From NCBI GenBank assembly GCA_024362935.1, contig JANCRA010000010.1:4084501-4148500 (forward strand): 64,000 nt of DNA. The letters are read 5' to 3'. Shown one piece after another: positions 55,415 through 64,000 of the stretch (position 1 is the stretch's first letter; every line of letters starts with the position of its first letter). A model generated the notes under the pieces. That model was not told the origin of the DNA and ran no database searches. It saw only the letters and a list, made by a program, of their open reading frames with translations. This DNA comes from Setophaga petechia (lineage: Eukaryota > Chordata > Aves > Passeriformes > Parulidae). Made by a program: the position numbers and the translations under genes.

Positions 55415-57180
55415 AGCTGGCACTCAGAATATTAAAGAAAATAAAAATAAAAGGGTGCGGGGAGGTGGCAGTCAGGTGGCCTCACAGGTTCAACTCTGCC
55501 CTCTGCTTTTGTCACCAACATTATCCAAGTTCCTGTGCTTGCATTCCTGGAGAATTTGCAGTCAACAGAGCTTCAGTCCCTTTGATCAAATCAGTCTTAA
55601 GGGCAGCTCGGGACTGGGTCATTCATTTAGATGCGAGCACTGACTGGGGTCCAGGACACAAAAGAACATTTGCTGCAGGCTGAAATAAAACACAACAGGG
55701 CAGGAGATTTTTCTCCTTTTAACGCCTTTATTAAAGGGATCAGCTCAGGATTAGGAAGCTCGACGAGGCGGCCGTCTCCGTCTTCTTCCCGGCGTGGCTC
55801 AGAGGAGGAGGATGTGCAGCTTTGTCCACAAGGGGCAGAGCCAGGGGTCCGATCCTCATAGGAACGCCTGGGCGGGACCCTGGTATTTCTCTCCTTTCCC
55901 TGCTCCCCAGCTCCAGGTCTTGGTCCCAGGCAGCTTCTTTAGTCAGGGCAAGGGGCACTAAGGTCTCTCAACATCTCTGCAGGTCTAGCACTCTATTCCT
56001 CACGTCCACGAATCATTCTAATTCTTCAATTTTATATTTGGCTCGTTGGTTTTGGGGTTTTTATAAGTTCAATACGTCCCATGGTACAGTGGTTCTCAAA
56101 ATCTACATATTGTAATGCCTCCCTCCTCCCCAGATTCTCCCTGCCTGATAAGGAGAAATGTATCAACACAAAAGGAGGGCTATCTACCTGCCCTGGCTAG
56201 GGTCATTAAGTGATACAAAGAGAACTATTACCTCTAACGACTTATAGTTAACATAACAAGTAACCCAGCCCAGCAGTTCTGCCTGGGCAGCTCTGGTTTA
56301 TACCTCAGTTTTTTTTCTACAGATATAAAATTTAACAAAATTCAGTTCATAACACAGGCCACCCATACAGCTTCTCATATTAATGAGCAGAAAGCCTTTA
56401 TTTCTGCAAACTCAGGGATGCTGGGGGGATCTTTGCTCCATCAGGCCGAGGTACAAGGCTCGGGATCCTCCGAAGGAACAGAGGCCGCCCCGTTGAGTGG
56501 CAGAAGGCGCGGCCTCAGTTGCAGCCCCGGGTGCCTCCTGTGGGCCAGGGCACAGCCCTGGCTGTAAATGTGTTGGGCTGCAGCACAGGGCCAGGGCGGA
56601 GCTCAGCAGCCTCATCAGAGCCCAGGGCCGCGGCCCTTCCCTGCCGGGGCCCGAGCCTGGCCTGGCCCGGCCCGGCCCGGCCTGAGCAGCCTGGCCTGGC
56701 CCCAGGGGATGGGCACCGCCCACCCGCTGTGCCCACAGGCCGGGCCCAAGGCTTTGCAAGAGGCTTTCTCCCAGCTTTGCAAAACCTCGGCCAAGTGACC
56801 CTTTGCTGTGCTGAGAAGAGTAAAAAACCCCCTGAAATGTAACCCCAATGCACACCTCATGAGGGATCCCTGCAGACCGTAGGAGAGGTCATCAATACTC
56901 ATTTGTGCTTCATGAGCTATCCCTGCACCCCTCAGCAAGGACCCCAAAATATCCCTGTGTGTCTCATGGGGTGCAGGCCCAGATGATGCCAGGGAAGGAA
57001 ATGTGCCCTCAGCGCAGGGACGCTCAGCATGGGCTCCCCCAGCCCTCGGGGCCCCGCCGCTGTCACAGCAGCCCCCGCCTGGCTCCTGCCTGCCCACACC
57101 CTGGGCATCCACGGCTGCTCCTGGCCATGGAGCTCAGCCTGTGCCTCTGCCGGGTGGGCTTTGCTGCTGCTACCACCCGG
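55335..57180 (-). repeat. GC-rich downstream unit, copy 3
   Basis: Paralogue of units 1 and 2, with the same CpG-rich segment (56,500-56,790). It is interrupted by a solo LTR (55,681-56,354). It ends just before the polyadenylation region, where an LTR-like repeat takes over at about 57,181. Confidence 0.75.
55681..56354 (-). mobile_element. Solo LTR (674 bp) with TSD CAGGC
   Basis: Minus ends are TGTTATGAAC and TTTTATTTCA. CAGGC lies at 55,676-55,680 and 56,355-56,359. Minus-strand TATAAAAA near 56,060 and AATAAA near 55,730 fix the orientation. Units 1 and 2 show the unoccupied site (GCTGCAGGACACCC at about 10,695 and 26,246). Confidence 0.85.
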
Positions 57181-57869
57181 ACACTGGGCTGGCAGCACCA
57201 TCTCTTTATTGCAGCAGACGAGCTGATTCGGGAAGTGCTGCAGTGCCGGATTTCTTCAGCCCGACTAGCTGCCAACACCCACACCCAGAGTGGGCCGCCC
57301 CCAGAAAACACTCAACTCTGGGGTTTGCCTGTAGGGCACAGCTGCTTTACAGCACAGGTGGACTGCACTGGGGGTAGGGACAAGGAACAGGGAGAGGTCT
57401 TCTGTATATTTATTCCCTGCAGAGTCAGCCACAGCAAGACACTGAATTGGAAGCATAGACCGATTTCTAAACTAAGGAGGGCGCCCTGGGGAGAATACAA
57501 TCTGTAGGCAATTGGGAGAAACTGAGGATGGAACACAAGGCGGGGAATACAATGTTTAAACCAATAGGGGATTACAGGGGAGGAGGACAACTGAAACAAA
57601 GCAATAGGGTTTCAAAGGAAACCAAATGGATAGGGAAGTGTCTAGAGAAAGGGGCAGGCTTGGGGAGGGATTGACATTCAATGGGAGGAGGATCAGGGAA
57701 CAAAAGGGCAGGTCCTTGGGGAGATGGACAACTAGGGCAAAACCAACACCACAGGTGGGAAAGGAGCAACCCATTGGTAATAAAATATAGTATAACAATA
57801 CCGAATAAGGGGGCGTTATCAAACTGACTACTAGGACCGAAATACAGTCAAAAATATGCAACGCAACAG
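57181..57869 (-). repeat. LTR-like repeat (LTR-d)
   Basis: Diverged relative of LTR-c. Minus start is TGTTGCGTTG, with AATAAATATACAG near 57,400. Confidence 0.5.
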
Positions 57870-58458
57870 GGAAGCTCCCAGTCAGGGTTCTATTGAGCAT
57901 TTCCAAATCCTTTCCTGGCATCAGTAGAAGGCCAAACTTGCCCTTATCACAAGCAAACAGTGTTCCCCAACAGCAACCCATTCCGAGCTCCTCTGAAAAA
58001 TGCATATTTTATGATTGGCTTTTTGCAAATATAGTAGCCACAGAACACTGAAATCTTTCACAGAGAAAAAATGTATTCCTCTCCTATCAGAGGAATCTTA
58101 CTTCTTCCTGTCTCGCTCAGCCCTCAAGCAGCCAGTTAGGATTAAGAGGGAGAAGTTGACGATGACCAGACAGAATCCTGTGTTTGAATGGAATTTATGC
58201 ATCATGTATGAGATGTATGAACATGCAATTGGTTATTGTTTTTAAGTGTTAATCCTCCGTTAATGTGTGTGCTTTTTTGGGCTGATGCTGCCCAGAAAAC
58301 AGGTACCCAGATGTCCATAATTCTTTGTCTCTATTTTCTCATATTGTCCTAGTCCAAATTGTCCAAAATTTTTATCATTCTCATTATATTGCTATTTTTG
58401 TAACCATTTTATTGTTATTGAAATTTTACAAACAAGTGATGATTGCCATTTTTCACCC
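57870..58458. other. AT-rich DNA at the palindrome boundary
   Basis: No gene or named repeat recognised. The right arm begins at 58,459. Confidence 0.5.
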
Positions 58459-58501
58459 CCCTTCTGGGAATCAGGAACACGTGTGGTGGGGCTCGCTGCA
58501 G
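58459..58501 (-). pseudogene. Family E5 stub cut at the palindrome boundary
   Basis: After a CTCCCACAG acceptor only the first 43 bp of an E5 remain (through VPDSQKG). Then homology with copy F stops and unrelated spacer DNA begins. The membrane part is missing, so it cannot encode an anchor. Confidence 0.65.
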
Positions 58502-60264
58502 CTGTGGGAGCAATGGGGAGCGTGAGCCCGTGCTGTGCTGCAGTGCTGAGCTGGCAGCACGCTGGATGCGGGCAGGACGTTCTCCCTTTCCCCCAGAGCT
58601 GGGGCCTGCAGGCACCTTGCTGCCCCTTGGCACAGGCTGTGCCACCCAACAAAGCCCAGCAGGCCGGGAGGAGAGCCCAGGGGCAGCGCAGCTGCTTGGA
58701 GGGACACGGGCCAAACCCATCCCTGAGCAGCCACTGCCAGCCCTGGCCCTCCCTGCCCCGTGACAGCTCCCCCAGCCCCAGGGAACTGACTGGCAAAAAC
58801 TCTAGAGGCAGCAAAGAGATTGTCCCAGTGATTGCGTGCTGCTCTTCTTCCCTGCAGTTGGTCCCAGAAACATCCCTTGGACTGCTGTAAATGCCCACCC
58901 ATGGGCTGACCAGCCGCTATGCTTTTCCAGTCTGCTCTCAGACATTTTGCAACAAATCCACCACTAAATTCCAGGTTACCTCTGTGAATGGCACACTACG
59001 ATTTCCTTCCTTTTTTCCCAATACCTGCAATTTCCTCTATATCCTAACCATCTTAATGACCTCTGATTCTTTCAAGTCGTCTTTTTTTATATTGAGACGG
59101 ATGAAACAGCCTTATGGTTTTAGTTTTTGAAGGTCTGTTTTTTTCTTAGCATGATGGTTTACTGATTATCTACATGTAAACTTATTTTTATTTATGGTTT
59201 TTTGTTCCTCAGTTATTTTGACAATCTGTCATTCACTTCTTACTCAATGTTCCATATATGAACAATTTTGAATCTCTTTGTATAGGAATATAAAGATCTC
59301 AGAAAGCTGTCTTTTTAGTTTTGATGACACTCTTTCTGCCCATTCCCAGCTTTTACAATGATCCTTTTTGGAACCTCCGTGAGGATAGGTAGAGTTACTT
59401 GGGAAATGCTTGGCTTAACCTGGGAATGATTATTACTTTTAGTGCTATAAACCTACATTGCTTCAAGCTTCACAGCCACAGTCATGATTTGTGGCTCAAG
59501 GCATGGATGCCTGTCTGAATTCAAACAATGTTTGTGAGGCAGCTGAAGAGCTTAGACCACAGACACTGAAATTCCTAGGAGGAGAAAAAGGAGGAAGAAA
59601 GGATAAAATCGTGTTTCAAAGGCTGTTTTTTCACTTCTAGTATGCCAGAACTATGCTAGACTACATGTATCTTCAGATGTCATTTAATTCCAGAACAACT
59701 CTCTACAGTTCCAGACACCAGGACAAATTACGCAAAACTTTGCCTCCCAATGCATCAGCTTGAATTCTAGTGAGAGGGCGGCCTTATTTACAGTCCAATT
59801 AGCAAATCCACAAAGCAATCTTGCCACTGTGTGAATGGCAAGAAGAATTTGCTTGTGAACAGATGAATATGTCCCACTCAATCATGACCAAAATTTGCCT
59901 TGACTTGGAAGCAAGTAGACAAGGAGCAATGCAGTATTTGGGTTTCATCTCGGGATAAATGTGGCAAGAAGAATTAACAACTTACCTGTTTTACAGAACA
60001 CAAGTACTGATACAGCCAATAATGCACCCAACATGAAGGGATCTTCAGGACATTCCTTTCTTTCTTACCCAGGAATGGGCAGCCAAATGCTGGCATTTAT
60101 CTGAACTGGAAGCAGTGTTCCTGTCCTGTTTCTCCTTGAGCACACTCTCTGTTACCTGCAGATGTCACTGCCCAGCCCATGAATCCTCTCAGGACCAATT
60201 GCTAAATGACACAACGACCAAAATACAGGTGCCACATAATCACCCCAGCACTAATCCAGCACTG

Positions 60265-60790
60265 CTTTGATGGTGCACAGGAGCACAGAATGGCTTGGCT
60301 TGGAAGGGACATTTAAAGGCCATCTAGTCCAATGCCCTGCAGTGAGCAGGGACACCTTTAAGTAGGTCACGTTGCTCAGAGCATGAGCTTGAATGTCTGC
60401 AGGGATGGATGTCCACCTCTCTGGGCAACCTGTGCCAGGCTTTCATAACCTACAGTGTAAAAAATGGGTTTCTTTCGTCCAGTCTGAATCGACCGCCTTT
60501 TAGATTAAAAGCATTCCCCCTCGGTCTGCTCACAAAAGGCTCTTCTCAAAGTTCTGTCCCATCTCTTTTACAAGCCCCCTTAAGGTACTGAAAGGCAGCA
60601 ATCAGGTCTCCCTGGAGTCTGCTCTCTTCCAGGCTCAACACTGCCCGCTCTCCCAGCCTGTCTCCAAAGCAGAAGGGCTCCAGCCCTCAGAGCATTTTGT
60701 CCCTCCTCTGGACTAGATCCAACAGGACCATGTCCTTCCTGTGTGGGGAACCCAGAGCTGGATGCAGTACTCTGTCGTGGTAGAGGCAGA
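60265..60790 (-). mobile_element. CR1 3' fragment, right arm
   Basis: Mirror of 45,080-45,595. Confidence 0.8.
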
Positions 60791-61029
60791 AACAATACAA
60801 AGCAAACACACTCCGTTTCCAGAAGGCTTCAAACCCTGTTTTTATTCTAGCATGCGTGCTTGTTCTACATTCTTACGAAGCTCATCAGTTTACACTTTGC
60901 TCACTGGTCACGAGAGACAAGCAGAGTGCTTCTTGGAGTAGGTGGTTACAAGTTTCACTTATTTCTCCTTCTTTCTTTCATGGTTTCAATGTCAGCAACC
61001 TTGGGAGGGAATTCTTGCAGGGGTAAACA

Positions 61030-61270
61030 TGGATCCTCTTATCAAACTTCTCAATGCCTCACAGAGGTCACTGCAAAACCTCTTCCACAGTACCCCAGGT
61101 GGGGTCTCAACAGAGCAGAGAGGTGGAATCACCTCCTTCAAGCTGCTGGGCACTCTCCTTTGGATGCACATGGCTGGTTCATGTCCAGCCTCTCATCTAG
61201 CAGCAACCCCCCAAGTCCTTCTTGGCAGAGCTGCTCTCCATCCCTTCCTGGCCCAGCCTGTGAGATCAGC
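61030..61270 (-). mobile_element. CR1 fragment (RT C-terminal), right arm
   Basis: Mirror of 44,590-44,830. Confidence 0.65.
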
Positions 61271-61339
61271 GGGGCTGGGACTGCGTCACAACCCTTGGCC
61301 GGAGCAGCTGGGCAGGATGAGCTCCATCCTAAAGAAGGC

Positions 61340-61518
61340 ACGCTGGCCATGAGGTCACGGCAGGCTCTGAGGTCACAGAGGTGCCAGAGCCCCGTGGTTG
61401 CACGGCAGCACAAGGAGCCAGCAGTCAGTACTTGAGCACAACTGTTGCGGCAGCAGCGGCGGTGGCAGCAGTGTCAGGACAGCGGTGGCAGCAAGGGACT
61501 GGCAGAGGGCAAGGCACC
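61340..61518 (+). promoter_or_regulatory. 5' flank of copy E
   Basis: Mirror of the copy D flank, with TGAGGTCA at 61,350-61,357 and 61,368-61,375. Promoter role inferred. Confidence 0.4.
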
Positions 61519-64000
61519 ATGGCCCTTGCTCTGTGCCTCTTCCTTCTGCTCCTCCTGGCCATGGCCCTGCCTGCCAGGGCTGCCCAGGCTGCTCCACTGC
61601 AAGCGTGGGAAGAAGGTGAGCTGGCAGCCTGGCTGCCCTTTCCCGGCACAGCGCTCCCTGCTCCCCGGGAAGCGCTGGCGATGCTTTTCCCCAGGCCTTT
61701 AGGGAGGGTTTCCTCTGGGGGAGGGAGAGAGCCCCCATGGGCCTGGGGCTGCCCCTGTTTCCTCTCCAGGGATGTTACACAGTATAGGGCAAGAGGGTGG
61801 AGAGTGGCCAGGAGCCAGGCCAGAGCTCCCCAGGCCCCTGTGCAGCTTTGGCCTCGTCCATTCACATCTGGCTCCCACGGCCTTACCCGGCCCCCTTGCA
61901 GTGCCCAGTTCCCATAGGCAGAGGGGGATCCCAGCACGCCATGGAAATGTTCTGGTCTTTGCTCTCTTCCAGACTGGGACCATAGAATGGCCTATATGGA
62001 AAAGGTGGTGAATGACAGTATGAAGAATCTAGGCCATGGTGGAGGCAAGTTCTCTGTGTGTCATCCCTGACAAAATAATCAGTGTCCATGTGGCAAGGGC
62101 TCACTCATGAGCCCTATCCCTTAAAATAATCTCATGGTTTAAAGAATCTGGAAATCTTGCCCTGCTTCCTTCTGGAGCCCTGAGGGATCCCACAGGATGG
62201 CTGTCAGTGGGAGGAAGGAGCATTCAGCTGTCCATCCTCCTCCCGTGTGCAACGCCTGTGTGTCCTTCTGTGTGCTCTGTGCAGCCACAGAGAAGAGCAG
62301 AGAGGGAAGGGGCCGCTGAGCCTTTCTCAGCTCCTTTGCTGGCCCCAGGGAGCCTGAGCCTGCTCCTGCTGCCACTGCCAAGCCCTGGCCCTGCCTGGGG
62401 CTGAGTTCAGAGCTGTGGCAGCTCCAGGGAGTCCTTTCTGCCCCGACTGCCCTGCAAGGGGCTCCTTCCATCCCAGTGTGGGGCCACTGCAGGCACAAGG
62501 TCCCCCTGGCCCTGCTCCTCAGTGGAAGGCAGAGCTGAGGGAGTGCCTTGGAGGGCACCAGTCGCCCAGGTGCCCTCACTGCCACTCGGGCCTGAAGGAG
62601 AAACAGAACAACTTTCTATTAAGGTCCTCCTAGTTGGCTGAACCAAGGTACAGAAGACCAGAAATCCCTGGAGGCAGCCAAACTTCTGGACCAGATGCTC
62701 AGTGACCTGGAGAGACGCCGTGGTGGGTGCATTTTCCTCAACCTGGTCCTGGGGCTCAGCAGCCGGGGGCTTTGGCTGCACATCTGGACACGCCGTGCCC
62801 GGCACAGCGGGAAGGGATCCATGGCAGCCTCGCTGCCCCGCTGCTGCTTGCACGCCCTGCAGGGCTGTTTCCCAGCCTGGCCTGGCTGCAGCTTCTCCCC
62901 AGCCGCTGCAGGAAGGCATTTGCCATCAGCTCACAGGCAGCCCAAACTGCACCATGGGCCATGCACACCCTGAGATCCCCTGCAATTTCCCAATCTCCAG
63001 GCAGATCAGGCGTAGGGGTTTTGCGGTGAAGGAGAGCCCTGGCCAAGCCCCAGCCTCAGTAACCAGGCCCTTTTCCTGATCCTTAGCCATGACCTGACAA
63101 GTATTGTCTCCTGAAGTTGCCACCTCCTGGAATGGTCCCATTTGATCCAGCTGTCCTTTTTCCTTTCTCAAGCGATGGAGCAAAAGTCCATGCAGACGGG
63201 GCCATATCCTGTAGAAAGCAATGGCTTTCTGCCAGCCTCTGATGCAGGAAAGGAGGAGATGCCAGACATGGGCACAGGTACAGGAGGTAAATGCTGTACC
63301 AGTCTCAGCCCTTGGCAGGGCTGTGTGGCAGCAGCTCTTCCCCCAGGGCCTGCCCTTGCACGGCCCGGCAGCAGCCAAAGCTGGAGGCGCCTCTGGAGGC
63401 TTGGAGGCCCCTGGAGCTCGTTCACAGCCCCGGGCAAAGGGGACTCGTGCCCCAATGTCCCTCCAGCTGCAGCTGCTCCGGAGCTGGCCCTGAGTGCCCA
63501 GAGGCCCAAGGCACAGGAGCAGCCCCGAGCGGGAGCCCGGCCGCGAGCCCTGGGCCAGAGCCAGCCTTGGCTCCCGACTGGGCAGGGGCTGCACTGGGGC
63601 CTGACAGGGCCTGACTCTGTGCCCTGGGGCTGGGGGAGCTGTCACGGGGCAGGGAGGGCCAGGGCTGGCAGTGGCTGCTCAGGGATGGGTTTGGCCCGTG
63701 TCCCTCCAAGCAGCTGCGCTGCCCCTGGGCTGTCCTCCCGGCCTGCTGGGCTTTGTTGGGTGGCACAGCCTGTGCCAAGGGGCGGCAAGGTGCCTGCAGG
63801 CCCCAGCTCTGGGGGAAAGGGAGAACGTCCTGCCCGCATCCAGCGTGCTGCCAGCTCAGCACTGCAGCACAGCACGGGCTCACGCTCCCCATTGCTCCCA
63901 CAGAAATGCTTGGCAAGTCAGACACAAACGCCCAGAATCCACGGAACACGCCAAGAATTATCTGCCCCCAGGATGTGCGCAGGTCCTGCATGATAGGCAC
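61519..64000 (+). CDS. Family copy E: palindromic twin of copy D (partial)
   Basis: Exons: E1 61,519-61,615; E2 61,973-62,044; E3 62,648-62,722; E4 63,173-63,286; E5 from 63,904, cut by the window edge 97 bp in, before the membrane segment. Lengths, phases and splice sites equal those of copy D, including the GC donor of E2. Differences from D are few: GHGG for GHDG at the end of E2, and FLPAS for FVSAS in E4. A TTGGCTGAACC upstream of E3 would give a stop if E3 were extended to the earlier acceptor, which supports the shorter E3. All visible exons are open. The tail exon would lie outside the window. Confidence 0.7.

Larger units (their letters stand above)
58459..64000. repeat. Palindrome right arm
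   Basis: Reverse complement of 41,839-47,404. It contains copy E, the mirrored CR1 pieces and the mirrored unrecognised DNA (58,880-60,265). The window edge cuts it. Confidence 0.95.

Noticed and set aside
62139..63060. Long frames antisense to copies B, D and E (around LPAVPGTACPDVQPKPP)
   Set aside because: They are shadows of the opposite-strand exons and introns. They cross splice sites and are similar only because the copies are paralogues.
1..64000. CRISPR arrays, tRNA, rRNA, telomeric or centromeric satellite
   Set aside because: No regularly spaced short repeats, cloverleaf-like segments or satellite arrays were seen.

Overview
The window looks like bird nuclear DNA, most likely from a songbird. 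It has CR1 LINE fragments (one ends in the tandem octamer typical of CR1 3' ends), several endogenous retroviruses (ERVs) and solo LTRs, and small GC-rich exons separated by short introns. I see no bacterial gene structure, rRNA, tRNA or CRISPR array. The density of ERVs, amplified paralogues and inverted repeats would suit a sex-chromosome (W), germline-restricted or other ampliconic region; that placement is inference.

The main content is a multi-copy host gene family that I do not recognise. The clearest copy (D, minus strand, 44,342 to 40,938) has six phase-compatible exons (E1-E6). Their 825 nt CDS predicts a 274-residue type I membrane protein: signal peptide, short extracellular segments, one membrane segment and a proline-rich cytoplasmic tail. 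Copy E (plus, 61,519 to the window edge) is its palindromic twin. Copy B (minus, 22,653 to 16,753) carries the E2-E3-E4 cassette three times in frame. Copy A (plus, 8,812-10,131) replaces E3 onward with an acidic terminal exon and predicts a 117-residue secreted protein. Copies C, F, G, H and a stub at 58,459 are partial.

Layout: 1-6,423 is nested ERV-L and LTR debris. An inverted repeat (6,424-8,730 and 13,015-15,765) brackets convergent copies A and C. Copy B fills 16.7-22.7 kb. From 23 to 28.5 kb there are LTR-like and AT-rich DNA, a second copy of a GC-rich downstream unit, and duplicated terminal modules. A broken gamma-like provirus (ERV1) lies at 29,053-38,774, disrupted by a CR1 fragment, a solo LTR and an internal tandem duplication. 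From about 41,839 to the window end there is a large palindrome, with arms 41,839-47,404 and 58,459-64,000 and an 11.05 kb spacer. The spacer holds copies F and G, a minus-strand provirus remnant (ERV2) lying in the intron of copy G, and a third GC-rich unit.

The proviral genes all carry stops, frameshifts or deletions. The host family, by contrast, keeps open exons, splice sites and phase across several diverged copies, which argues that at least some copies are or recently were functional.
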